A stretch of 20,691 nucleotides of DNA from Lachnospiraceae bacterium UBA5895 (lineage in GTDB: Bacteria > Bacillota > Clostridia > Lachnospirales > Lachnospiraceae): the NCBI GenBank assembly GCA_002431915.1, contig DJEP01000016.1, forward strand, positions 1 through 20,691. The letters run 5' to 3'. Below, in pieces: positions 6,892-14,875 of this stretch. Both the position numbers and the translations under genes were made by a program. Position 1 is the first letter of the stretch. Each line of letters opens with the position of its first letter. The notes under the pieces were generated by a model. That model was not told where the DNA came from. It saw only the letters and a program-made list of their open reading frames with translations, and did no database searches.

Positions 6892-8199
6892 TTATTCATT
6901 TAGAATTTCTATTCCTTCCGGAAAAGCACTGTCTCCGATATTGGTGACACTTGCCGGAAGATGAACTTTTTTCAGCTCCGTATGATTCCGAAATGCTTCC
7001 TCTGCAATCACGCGAACACCGTCCGGTATCACCACTTCCGGCAGATCTCCCTTGTAGGCTACCAGAACATCCCCACTGATCAGGAAATCATCCATACTGT
7101 TCTCTTCAAAATCGTCCATCCAACCCGTATGGATAAATGCCTTGGCTCCAACAACCGTAACCGAATCCGGTAATACCACATCGTCCAGATCATCACAATG
7201 ATAAAATGCCGCATAATCAATCGACGTTACACCTTCCGGAATTATCACTGTCCGTAGTGAACTTCTGGAAAATGCAAAACGTCCAATCTCTGTCGTTCCT
7301 TCCGGAATCGTGACTGTTCCGACCGACTGATTGCGATAATACATCCATTCCGGAATTTTACCGTCCTCTGTCTCAGCCGTAATATCCTGCGATTTACCGT
7401 CGGACTCCTGTTCTGCTTCCGGTTCCGTATAACCCTGCTTGACAATCTCCTCTTCCGGTAATACCATCACCATGGCATGATTTCCGACGACTATGGTACT
7501 GCCGAGCACATTGCCGGGAACCGGGGTTGCTGCAGGAGCCGGAGGCTCCGTGGCGACAGGTTCTGTCGTCCCCTGTGCATCCGGTGTCCCACTTGTTGAC
7601 GGAGTGTTTACAGGTGCTGCTGTCACCAGTGGATTCTGACTTCTCTGTTCCTCCAGCTTTTGAGCAAATTGTGCTGCCACACTGCCCTCATCCGCATGGA
7701 TCGTCACATTATCACAGTTCAGAAAAGCATCTTCCGCAATACTTGTCACTGTGGACGGAATATAGATATCCGTAAGATTGGTGCATCCAGCAAATGCCTG
7801 GGCGTCAATTGTCTGCACGTTGTCCGGAATCGTGATCTGTTTTAAACCCGTGCATCCCGCAAACGAGTATTCGTCCACTGCCGTCAGACCTTTTCCTAAA
7901 ACGACCTCTTCCAGATTATTACATCCCCAGAAAACATAGGCATCCAGTCGTTTGACCGATTTGGGGATCACAACGAACTGTACCTTCTGATTATTCTCGA
8001 AAGCACTCTCGCCCACGGCCTCCACAGTATCCGGAATTGTGACTCTCTCGTCGCTGCCTCTGTATTTTTCCAACGTGCTTCCCTGCATCTGAAAATCAGA
8101 GGCAGACGCTGCCGCATCTGCCTCTGACACAGGAAGATGTGTCAGGATCAATGCGGTAGCCACCAAAGCTATGACGACCATCCACTTTTTATGATTCAT
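6892..8199 (-). CDS. secreted BspA-like leucine-rich repeat protein, about 435 aa
   Basis: A signal peptide (basic NHKKW, then VVIALVATALILT, cleavage near ADA-AAS) is followed by two blocks of LRR_5 (Treponema pallidum/BspA-type) repeats at about residues 40-165 and 285-435. Each repeat has the pattern 'AF..C..L..I.IP..V..I' such as SFAGCTGLKQITIP and AFAGCTNLTDIYIP. The blocks are joined by a Pro/Thr/Ala-rich linker at about 190-240. No sorting motif, lipobox or C-terminal membrane segment is present, so it should be released or held by non-covalent contacts. An ATG 12 nt further upstream (8211) also fits, but its AAAGG would abut the start codon, while GGGAAGG precedes the ATG at 8199. It lies about 12-24 nt after the larger LRR gene and is the last gene before the terminator. 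Proposed role in host or partner binding is from the family only. Confidence 0.9.
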   Translation of the reverse strand: MNHKKWMVVIALVATALILTHLPVSEADAAASASDFQMQGSTLEKYRGSDERVTIPDTVEAVGESAFENNQKVQFVVIPKSVKRLDAYVFWGCNNLEEVVLGKGLTAVDEYSFAGCTGLKQITIPDNVQTIDAQAFAGCTNLTDIYIPSTVTSIAEDAFLNCDNVTIHADEGSVAAQFAQKLEEQRSQNPLVTAAPVNTPSTSGTPDAQGTTEPVATEPPAPAATPVPGNVLGSTIVVGNHAMVMVLPEEEIVKQGYTEPEAEQESDGKSQDITAETEDGKIPEWMYYRNQSVGTVTIPEGTTEIGRFAFSRSSLRTVIIPEGVTSIDYAAFYHCDDLDDVVLPDSVTVVGAKAFIHTGWMDDFEENSMDDFLISGDVLVAYKGDLPEVVIPDGVRVIAEEAFRNHTELKKVHLPASVTNIGDSAFPEGIEILNE

Positions 8200-8223
8200 A
8201 AACCTTCCCATCCTTTATTTACG

Positions 8224-11200
8224 TTATACTCTGGCTGCTTTCAGAGTCTTCTTATCCTTCTTCATGAAGAATACGATAGACAGACAGGCAAGTCCCATGG
8301 ACAGGAACCACTTGGGATGGATTCCGTCGCCGGTCTTAGGCGTGCTGTCTGCGATGGTTCCCGCAGTCAGATTGTTCGTATCTACATAGATCACATACGG
8401 TGAGAAATGCTCCGCAGTGAAAGTTACGCAGGATACACCGGATATGGTGGAGAACTTCGGTGACAGCTTATCTAACTTACTGTTCACTACGCCTGCCACT
8501 TTGTTATTACCGGCATAGGTAATCAGTGAATCCGGCAGAGGCAATGTAATACTGATGGACAACCCCGTGGTATCTGTGATCTTCGTATTGCCGGTGGAAT
8601 CATAGAGACTGATGTCCATGGGGAAATACTTGATGGCACTGATATCACTGCCGTATTCTGCCATAAGAGCTTTTACTACTTCCTCGGAAGCTGCTGCGCT
8701 CTCTGTGATCTTGATTACAAAATTATCGGAAGAACCGTTTACCGTTGCGGATACCACACCGGTATTGGACAGACCGTTCTTATCAATGACAACCGTGGTC
8801 CTGCCTCCCGAAACGCTACCTGTGGTAGTGCTGTTCGGTCTTCTGTTGGAATTGGAATTCGTAGAATTACCGCTTCCCGTAGAAGTACTGGTACTGCTGC
8901 TATTAGAACCGGACTTTGCCGTATAGTTCGCCGTTACGGTTACGTTTGCCTCCGGCATGGTAATTACTGTCGCAGACAGAGTCTTGCTGGCAATCGTCGT
9001 ATTGGACGGATCAATGGACCAGCTGCTGAACTGCATGCCCTGAGCAGGATCGTTTGCCACGATGATCGGCTGGGAACCGGCAGCATAGCTTCCGGAACCG
9101 GAACCGTTCTTAACCGTCAGTGTATACAGCTTTGTGGTCGTATTGGTACTGGGAGTCGGTGTTGCTGTTGCACTGGGAGTCGGTGTTGCTGTTGCACTGG
9201 GAGTCGGTGTTGCTGTTGCGTTCGGATCATCCTGACTGCCGGTGATAGCATACTGGGCATAAGTATCCGTATCCTTGGTAATTCCGGTAATGGCTGGTCT
9301 CCATCCGGTAAAGGTATATCCGCTTCTGGTAGGACTCTGGGGTGCAATGGCATCTTCGCCGGAGGCTACTCTCTGCACATATAATACTGTGTCGTCATAA
9401 TCAATAAAACGAACCGTAAACTTGGAAGCGTCCGGATCATCTGCTTCGTACTGAGCCGTTATCTGCAGATCTGTCTTCACCCCGTGATAATCCGGAACCC
9501 ATCCGGTGTGGGTATAGCCCTCTCTTCCCTTGACTGCGGGAGGATTGGCATCTTCTCCGGCAGCCACCTTCTGAGTATCCAGAAGTGTCGCATCCCAATC
9601 CCAGAAGGTTACGGTATAATACAGCTCCAACGGCTTTGATGTGGTCATAATTCCATTCTTTACCGCATAGATATACGCACTACTGCCGTCCACGCAATAG
9701 AACTGCAGAGCACCCTTCACGGTGGATCCGTCAAAAGCTTCATTATCCAGATAACTTACGCTTTCCGGTACTTCCATATAGGCAATACTACTGTTCGTAA
9801 AGGAATCCTTACTAATGGATTTACAGGTATCCGGCAGATATACTGCGAACAGTTTCGGAGTATTCATAAAGGCACCCTCCGGAATATCCGTCACATAGGA
9901 GGTGCGTAGATCCACGGAACTTACATTTGTTCCTGCAAATGCTTCCTCTGCGATTCCGGTCACGCCCTCTAACTCCGTAGGCGCTACCACGCCGCTGGCT
10001 CTTCCCTCCAGGAATTCGATGATTTCCTTCTTCTGGCCGTTTTCCAGACTGTAAATAATGGAATTATCGCAGGTAAAGTAAGGACTTCCCTGGAAATCAA
10101 CGGTGGTCAGCTTTTTGCAACCAGTAAAAGGACGTTTGCCAAATGTCGTCGTAGTCGCAGGTACAGACACCGATGTCAGATTGGTACAACCCTCAAATGC
10201 ATAATCATCGATCTTCGTCGTTCTGTCTTTCAAATAAACACCGCTCAGATTCGTACAATCCTTGAAGGTCTGCGGTGCAATCTCCTGCAGTCCGTAAGCG
10301 GTCAAAGTCTTTGTTGTGTCCGAAGGCAGAGATTCCTGTTCCTGTGCCTCTCTGGTGGTGAACAGTCCTTCCTTAATCGATTCAATACCATCCGGCAGTT
10401 CGACCTGCAATGCGGCATTGACGATCTCGCGTTCATAGTCTGTTATAGAAGGATCGTTATTAAGATATTTATTCACCGCAGTCTCGGCTGCCTTCTGGTA
10501 ATCCAATGTCATATATTCATAATTGGCGGTAGTGTATTTTTTGCCGGACTGAATGTCCTTAAAAGTAGGATAATCTACCAGTTCGTTCTTGTCCGTATCC
10601 GGGTTGTACTTTACTTCCAAATTCTGGGGCCAGCCGCTGTAGTAGGTAATATAGGTTCTCTCCTGGCTGCCTCTGTTGATGTAGCTGTTCGGATCCATAG
10701 CATAGTTAAATGGTACCGAATTATAGGAGATCGGACCTGTAAAATACAGTGGAACCACCGCAGTTGCATCCTTGTTCTCACAGTCCTCTTTGTGGTAAGC
10801 CACCTCCTGGGTCTTAAATGCATCCGTACCAATACTGGAAACATTTACCGGTTCCTTAAAAATCACATTCTGCAGATTATGACATCCCGCAAAAGCATAA
10901 TCTTCGATTGTGACAATGGACGACGGAATCGTAATCTTCTTCAGATAACAGTTATTACGGAAAATACCGGAACCGATCACCGTGATCTGGTAAGGACCCA
11001 CTGTATCCGGCATGCTGACCGTCTCCAATCCTTTGTCAAATTCGCAATATACCAGCTGATTGGAAGAATTCACACGATATACGGATTTCTTCCCGGAATT
11101 TTCATCCTTAACAGTCAGTTCATACAGGTTCTGTTTGGTTCCGTCGGAATTCAGATAACTGAATGCCACAAAATTATCCGTAGCACAGGTATGGAACTTG

Positions 11201-12582
11201 GAATCGTCTACACTTTCCAGATAGAACTCATCCGGTACATCAGCTTTGAAGGCATCAAAAGTATAGTTAGTATCTACTACGCCTCCTGTAATCTCCAAAG
11301 CCGGACTTGCTGCGGTCACATATTTCAGGTTCTCGCAGCCCCGGAACTCGGATACGTCAATGGTGCCCTGCTTCGGACCATTGGCATTGCTGAAAGTTCT
11401 GGGGAAGGTTACGGATCTTAAATTTGCACATCCTTTGAATACATTATTTCCAAGACTGTCTAAAGCCGTTGCATTATTCGTGGAAGCCATTTCCTCCTCC
11501 ACGGAGAAACCGTTAGTTTCTTCTCCGTTGGCCAGATTGATGCTTACCATGGCATAACAGTCTTCAAATACATTATCTCCTATGGTGGTCACATTAATGG
11601 GAACCGTAAATTTCTCCATGGACTGACAGTTGGCAAACGCATAATCCGCAATCGTTGTCAGATTGCTGATTCTGTCCAAATTCACACCGGTCATGGTAAT
11701 ACAGTTGGCAAATGCATAGTCTCCGATGATCCGCAGACCGTTTCCAAGGTTAATGCTGTTCAGACCGGTACAACCGTAGAACGCATATACGCCCACGCCC
11801 TTTACGCTCTTTCCGATGGTCAGCGTATTAATATTACCGTTTCCGGAAAAAACACCTTTTTCACTGCTGGTGATGGGTCCCGCAATTTTCCAGGTACCTG
11901 TGTTCTCTCCGGTTCCCTCCTGCAGATACTGGTTGCCGATATACCATACTTCCGCACCCTTGATACGCTGTTTATTGGAATCTGTGGTTCTCTCATAAAC
12001 AGGTACAGAATTACCGCCGGATACTGTAGTTGACTTCTGGTAATACAGTTCTTCGGAAGAGAGTCCCTCCCACTGGGCACGGTCCTCATAACGGCAGGGC
12101 TGATAGGTTACACCTACCACAATCTCTTCATTGGTATCCGGATCGACAGCCTTCTGCTCTATGGCATAAAACAGGAAGTCATTTTCCTTACCTACGGCTA
12201 CATAACCACCGTTGGTTCCGTCACTGTAGGAGTATTTCTTATACGCATCCAGACCATCCGGGATCACCAGGCTGTTTCCTTCCAGATAACCGCCGTTGTA
12301 TCCGAGGATCACGGCACCCTTATCACTGCCGCCGTCCGTTACATAAGCGAACTGATACTTACCGTCACCGGTAGTATAGATTTCCTCACTGCTGTCCAAA
12401 TAGGGAATCGGCATCTGTTCCAGATATTTTGCATCCACTGTCTTCTCTGTGCCATCCGCCGCGCGCAGTCCTTCCGTAGGGATTGCCGCTACTACGATTG
12501 CCGAGATCAGGAACAATGTTCCCAGGGTCTTCCTTACTGTCTTTTTTAATCTTCTGTTGGTCTTCTTTTTACCCTTAGTCAT
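8224..12582 (-). CDS. sortase-anchored LRR/InlB-repeat surface protein, 1452 aa
   Basis: The signal peptide is residues 1-41 (Lys-rich start, hydrophobic core LGTLFLISAIVVAA, end GLRA). LRR_5 blocks lie at about 245-430, 510-590 and 720-965 (e.g. AFYGCTGLNSINLGNGL). They are followed by two Listeria-Bacteroides (InlB B) repeats at about 980-1047 and 1054-1114 (GYTHTGW, GYTFTGW), a TPTPSATA repeat linker at about 1117-1145, and a divergent InlB-like domain at about 1152-1217. A Ser/Asn/Thr-rich stalk and a C-terminal beta domain come next. The tail is a sorting signal: TPKTG at 1414-1418, hydrophobic WFLSMGLACLSIVFFM, then KKDKK. TPKTG departs from LPXTG and resembles the (S/P)PXTG motif of clostridial SrtB. 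The sortase gene ends 3 nt upstream of the ATG (12582), so enzyme and substrate are translated together. A surface adhesin role is inferred from the family. Confidence 0.95.
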   Translation of the reverse strand: MTKGKKKTNRRLKKTVRKTLGTLFLISAIVVAAIPTEGLRAADGTEKTVDAKYLEQMPIPYLDSSEEIYTTGDGKYQFAYVTDGGSDKGAVILGYNGGYLEGNSLVIPDGLDAYKKYSYSDGTNGGYVAVGKENDFLFYAIEQKAVDPDTNEEIVVGVTYQPCRYEDRAQWEGLSSEELYYQKSTTVSGGNSVPVYERTTDSNKQRIKGAEVWYIGNQYLQEGTGENTGTWKIAGPITSSEKGVFSGNGNINTLTIGKSVKGVGVYAFYGCTGLNSINLGNGLRIIGDYAFANCITMTGVNLDRISNLTTIADYAFANCQSMEKFTVPINVTTIGDNVFEDCYAMVSINLANGEETNGFSVEEEMASTNNATALDSLGNNVFKGCANLRSVTFPRTFSNANGPKQGTIDVSEFRGCENLKYVTAASPALEITGGVVDTNYTFDAFKADVPDEFYLESVDDSKFHTCATDNFVAFSYLNSDGTKQNLYELTVKDENSGKKSVYRVNSSNQLVYCEFDKGLETVSMPDTVGPYQITVIGSGIFRNNCYLKKITIPSSIVTIEDYAFAGCHNLQNVIFKEPVNVSSIGTDAFKTQEVAYHKEDCENKDATAVVPLYFTGPISYNSVPFNYAMDPNSYINRGSQERTYITYYSGWPQNLEVKYNPDTDKNELVDYPTFKDIQSGKKYTTANYEYMTLDYQKAAETAVNKYLNNDPSITDYEREIVNAALQVELPDGIESIKEGLFTTREAQEQESLPSDTTKTLTAYGLQEIAPQTFKDCTNLSGVYLKDRTTKIDDYAFEGCTNLTSVSVPATTTTFGKRPFTGCKKLTTVDFQGSPYFTCDNSIIYSLENGQKKEIIEFLEGRASGVVAPTELEGVTGIAEEAFAGTNVSSVDLRTSYVTDIPEGAFMNTPKLFAVYLPDTCKSISKDSFTNSSIAYMEVPESVSYLDNEAFDGSTVKGALQFYCVDGSSAYIYAVKNGIMTTSKPLELYYTVTFWDWDATLLDTQKVAAGEDANPPAVKGREGYTHTGWVPDYHGVKTDLQITAQYEADDPDASKFTVRFIDYDDTVLYVQRVASGEDAIAPQSPTRSGYTFTGWRPAITGITKDTDTYAQYAITGSQDDPNATATPTPSATATPTPSATATPTPSTNTTTKLYTLTVKNGSGSGSYAAGSQPIIVANDPAQGMQFSSWSIDPSNTTIASKTLSATVITMPEANVTVTANYTAKSGSNSSSTSTSTGSGNSTNSNSNRRPNSTTTGSVSGGRTTVVIDKNGLSNTGVVSATVNGSSDNFVIKITESAAASEEVVKALMAEYGSDISAIKYFPMDISLYDSTGNTKITDTTGLSISITLPLPDSLITYAGNNKVAGVVNSKLDKLSPKFSTISGVSCVTFTAEHFSPYVIYVDTNNLTAGTIADSTPKTGDGIHPKWFLSMGLACLSIVFFMKKDKKTLKAARV
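9148..9219 (-). repeat. three perfect 24-bp tandem repeats in the LRR gene
   Basis: Three identical consecutive 24-bp units (9148-9171, 9172-9195, 9196-9219) encode the eight-residue unit TPSATATP in the linker between the InlB-like repeats. The unit is a multiple of three, so copy-number change would lengthen or shorten the stalk without shifting frame. Confidence 0.9.
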
Positions 12583-12585
12583 CCT

Positions 12586-13812
12586 TTACTCCTTTGTCGT
12601 CACCTTTTTTGCAACCACCACAAATCTGCCGTTTTTTTCCTGATAATCACAGGTCGACAGTGTTAAAAGCCGGTCACCGAACGAAGCCGTAACTCCCGTG
12701 TCATATAATGACATCCCTTCCATGTCATTCATATAAGAGTCAAATTCCTGCTCGCTCTGGGCGTCTATAAACTGATAGTATTTGAATACGATCTCATCTT
12801 CACTGTATACCCTGGAACGGAATACATACATGATCTCATACAGACCCTTTTCATAGATGGTATCAAACTGTATGTAAGGATGCTTCTCATAGTAGCTCTG
12901 GTCGCTGTACAATGACAGGTTCCCGAACATCTGCCCACTCTTCATGTGATGCCCGTACAAAATGAGGTTTGTGCTGGGCTTGAGTACATCACAGTCCTTG
13001 TCCATAAAAATGGATCCGTTCTTATCATACTCCTGATTCAGATTGTGGTCCAGATAATATTCATTATCCGTTGTCTGCATTACAGGGTAATCTATATTAG
13101 TATCGTCAATTTTTACCCATCCGATTAGTCTTTTGTTCTTATTTAATAAATTTTTATATTCATCCAGTACCGGAGGCGGGGTACTTTGTCCCTCTTCAGC
13201 CGTATAATGAATCACCGGAGCCGGCGCATCACCGGCTGCAGGTTCCTTGTCCTTCAGTTCACTCAACTGCTTATAATTATCTGCTGTCCGGTAGTTGTAC
13301 AAGTTATAAATTCCGAAATAACCAAGGCAGACGATAGCCGCCATACTGCAGCAGACGACCAAAAGCTTCCTTCGCTTTTCCTGTTTTTTCAATTCCTCTT
13401 TTACGATTCTGTCCAGTTCCGCCTCGTCGAACTGCGGCTCTGCTTTTTTCTTCGAAGCCTTCTTTTTTACCGTTGGTTTCTTTCGAATAGTCTCTTTTTT
13501 AATCGGTTCTTTTTTTATTGTATCTTTTTTCCCGGGTGTCTCTTTTTTCTTCTGAGGAGCTTTGGAGGTCTTGGGAGCTTCCTGCCTCTTAATCTCTTCC
13601 GCAAGTTCTTCCATATAATCCTGTCCCAGGATGCTATGAAATCTGCACTTTCCGCTGCGGATCACTTCCAGGAGTTTCTTCTGATCCGCCAGGCTCATCT
13701 TCTTCGTCTGTACCCGAAGATTCTCGATCACCTGCTGATCCTTCAGGGCGTTTTGGTAATCCGCTTCCGTGCGGAACTTCCGTCCTTCTACCACATATAT
13801 CTTCTGTGCCAT
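12586..13812 (-). CDS. srtB: class B sortase with long cytoplasmic Lys-rich extension, 408 aa
   Basis: A transpeptidase that cuts sorting signals and links the protein to peptidoglycan. The catalytic domain (about 215-403) has the SrtB features LIGWVKIDDTNIDYPVMQ, His288 in LILYGHHMKSG, Cys388 in LTLSTCDY and Arg396 in NGRFVVVAKK. The membrane segment is about 149-170. Unlike ordinary SrtB (about 230-270 aa, TM at the very N-terminus), 148 residues precede the TM: an N-terminal domain (1-75, starting YVVEGRKFRTEADY) and a Lys-rich tract (about 83-123) with KKE/KKD/KKP repeats, then a charged helix. The orientation places these in the cytoplasm. The ATG at 13812 has AAGGA seven nt upstream. 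It is first in the operon with the two LRR genes; the TPKTG protein is the obvious substrate. Confidence 0.95.
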   Translation of the reverse strand: MAQKIYVVEGRKFRTEADYQNALKDQQVIENLRVQTKKMSLADQKKLLEVIRSGKCRFHSILGQDYMEELAEEIKRQEAPKTSKAPQKKKETPGKKDTIKKEPIKKETIRKKPTVKKKASKKKAEPQFDEAELDRIVKEELKKQEKRRKLLVVCCSMAAIVCLGYFGIYNLYNYRTADNYKQLSELKDKEPAAGDAPAPVIHYTAEEGQSTPPPVLDEYKNLLNKNKRLIGWVKIDDTNIDYPVMQTTDNEYYLDHNLNQEYDKNGSIFMDKDCDVLKPSTNLILYGHHMKSGQMFGNLSLYSDQSYYEKHPYIQFDTIYEKGLYEIMYVFRSRVYSEDEIVFKYYQFIDAQSEQEFDSYMNDMEGMSLYDTGVTASFGDRLLTLSTCDYQEKNGRFVVVAKKVTTKE

Positions 13813-13864
13813 CTATTTTTCCTTAAATTAATATCTGCCTATGCCTGTTTACATAGATATTTAT

Positions 13865-13892
13865 ATTTTACTATATCCGAAAATTATTGCAA
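13865..13892 (-). promoter_or_regulatory. sigma-A promoter of the sortase-LRR operon
   Basis: In minus sense, TTGCAA (13887-13892), 16 nt, then TAAAAT (13865-13870), giving a start near 13858 and a leader of about 46 nt. It diverges from the plus-strand promoter of the Cys-rich gene within the same 150-bp gap. Confidence 0.55.
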
Positions 13893-13905
13893 GTCTTTTC
13901 CGGAA

Positions 13906-13933
13906 ACATTGACAGGCTCCCCCGCATACAATA
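13906..13933 (+). promoter_or_regulatory. candidate sigma-K (mother-cell) promoter of the Cys-rich gene
   Basis: ACA (13906-13908), 16 nt, then CATACAATA (13925-13933) fits the known sigma-K pattern (AC-containing -35, CATANNNTA -10). The predicted start near 13940 lies just ahead of GGAGG at 13951. The nearby TTGACA (13909-13914) has only TAGAGC at 17-nt spacing, a poor sigma-A -10. Confidence 0.45.
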
Positions 13934-13963
13934 GAGCATAAATAAAATGTGGAGGCACTAAAA

Positions 13964-14227
13964 ATGAGTGACTTAACTGCTACAAATTGCGGCTGCAACA
14001 ATTCCTGCGGCAATAACAACTGTGGTAACGGTATCTTCGGTAACAGCTGCATCTGGATCATCCTGTTACTGTTCTGCGGCGGTGGCTGCGGTAACAACAA
14101 CGGCTGTGGACTGCTGGGCAATAACGGCTGCGGCGGAAACGATTGCTGCGAATGGCTGATCTGGATTCTGCTTCTGTCCTGCTTCTGCGGTGGCAATAAC
14201 AGCTGCGGTAACGGTTGTGGCTGCTAA
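13964..14227 (+). CDS. Cys/Gly/Asn-rich small protein, 87 aa, possible spore-coat component
   Basis: Sixteen of 87 residues are Cys and most of the rest are Gly and Asn in CGNN-type runs. Two hydrophobic segments, SCIWIILLLFCGG (28-40) and CEWLIWILLLSCFCGG (62-77), are nearly the same and show an internal duplication. The ATG at 13964 is chosen because GGAGG lies eight nt upstream; an in-frame GTG at 13949 would overlap that site. Such high-cysteine proteins are common small ORFs in Lachnospiraceae genomes and lack a known function. Disulfide or other cross-linking in an insoluble layer such as the spore coat is a reasonable inference, helped by the mother-cell-type promoter. Two GC-rich hairpins follow the stop codon, and two helical-protein genes lie downstream on the same strand. 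Confidence 0.85.
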   Translation: MSDLTATNCGCNNSCGNNNCGNGIFGNSCIWIILLLFCGGGCGNNNGCGLLGNNGCGGNDCCEWLIWILLLSCFCGGNNSCGNGCGC

Positions 14228-14243
14228 TCTCTGACGCTGCCCG

Positions 14244-14306
14244 GTCCGGGGACTTCCCGGACTAAAGTGTGCGGTCATCCCGGGGTACGGACTCACCCGT
14301 ACCCCG
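14244..14306 (+). promoter_or_regulatory. two perfect GC-rich hairpins after the Cys-rich gene
   Basis: GTCCGGG (14244-14250) pairs with 14256-14262 around 5 nt, and CGGGGTACGG (14281-14290) pairs with 14297-14306 around 6 nt. Neither is followed by a T-run, so they are not canonical terminators. They may protect the 3' end of the Cys-rich mRNA or reduce read-through into the next gene. Confidence 0.55.
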
Positions 14307-14320
14307 AAGGACTGATCGTC

Positions 14321-14348
14321 ATAAGCCTGTTGCCACTCTCATAAAATA
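14321..14348 (+). promoter_or_regulatory. candidate sigma-E/K promoter of the helical-protein genes
   Basis: ATA (14321-14323), 16 nt, then CATAAAATA (14340-14348) matches the mother-cell sigma -10 pattern CATANNNTA. It is placed at nearly the same distance from the ribosome binding site (14362-14370) as the Cys-rich gene's candidate promoter is from its own. The -35 match is minimal. Confidence 0.35.
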
Positions 14349-14380
14349 CTAGTAACTATTTGCAGGAAGGTAACGGATAC

Positions 14381-14875
14381 ATGGATGATAACAGAATCGA
14401 CAAGGCGGCTGCCTTTGACACCTTATTTACCAACAACCGCATTCAGATTCTGAAAACACTGGCCTACTATATGGATCCACATCTCCTGAAGGGACTTGCT
14501 ATCTACATAAAATTTCAGGAACTGCAATATACACTGGCTCTTTTCCGAAGGCATCCGGAGACCGCACTGCACAGTTTTCCTCTGCCGAACGAAGGAAACA
14601 GTCTTGCCGGTGAGCTATGCAGTGATCTCATGCCCTTGTGTGATGAGACGCAGAAAGCATCCCTGCGGCAGGTCAGCCAGATGCTTGACAACATCACAAG
14701 CATTCAGGAAATGATGGAAATGGCAAAATCCATGCAGGAACTGTTCCCGGAAGGTTTTTCCGATCTGTCGGGGATGGATCCTTCTATGTTGTCCGGACTT
14801 TTTGCAACAAATCAAAACGAATCAGGAGGTCAGCAAAATGGATTGTTCCCAGACACCCCTCTGGATGCAGGATGA
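14381..14875 (+). CDS. hypothetical helical protein, 164 aa
   Basis: I do not recognise a named family. The ATG at 14381 has AGGAAGG ten nt upstream; a TTG at 14360 would extend the frame but lies before that site. The protein has no signal peptide or clear TM helix. It is mostly predicted helix: an N-terminal part with NRIQILKTLAYYMDPHLLKGLAIYI, of which the core is LKTLAYYMDPHLLKGL, a hydrophobic stretch around FQELQYTLALF, and a Met-rich amphipathic segment (MMEMAKSMQELF) before a flexible Asn/Gln/Gly-rich end. Its 3' end overlaps the next gene by 38 nt, indicating translational coupling. Placement after the Cys-rich gene suggests a conserved three-gene unit. Confidence 0.85.
   Translation: MDDNRIDKAAAFDTLFTNNRIQILKTLAYYMDPHLLKGLAIYIKFQELQYTLALFRRHPETALHSFPLPNEGNSLAGELCSDLMPLCDETQKASLRQVSQMLDNITSIQEMMEMAKSMQELFPEGFSDLSGMDPSMLSGLFATNQNESGGQQNGLFPDTPLDAG

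Noticed and set aside
9148..9219. CRISPR-like array
   Set aside because: The repeats are contiguous with no spacers and encode a Pro/Thr/Ala linker in a surface protein.
13909..13937. TTGACA-based sigma-A promoter for the Cys-rich gene
   Set aside because: At 17-nt spacing the -10 would be TAGAGC (3/6); TACAAT lies only 12 nt away. The CATA-type pattern fits better.
13186..13941. 251-codon plus-strand frame antisense to the sortase gene
   Set aside because: Its Phe/Leu-rich composition is the antisense of the Lys-rich tract of the sortase; no domain is present and it crosses the divergent promoter region.
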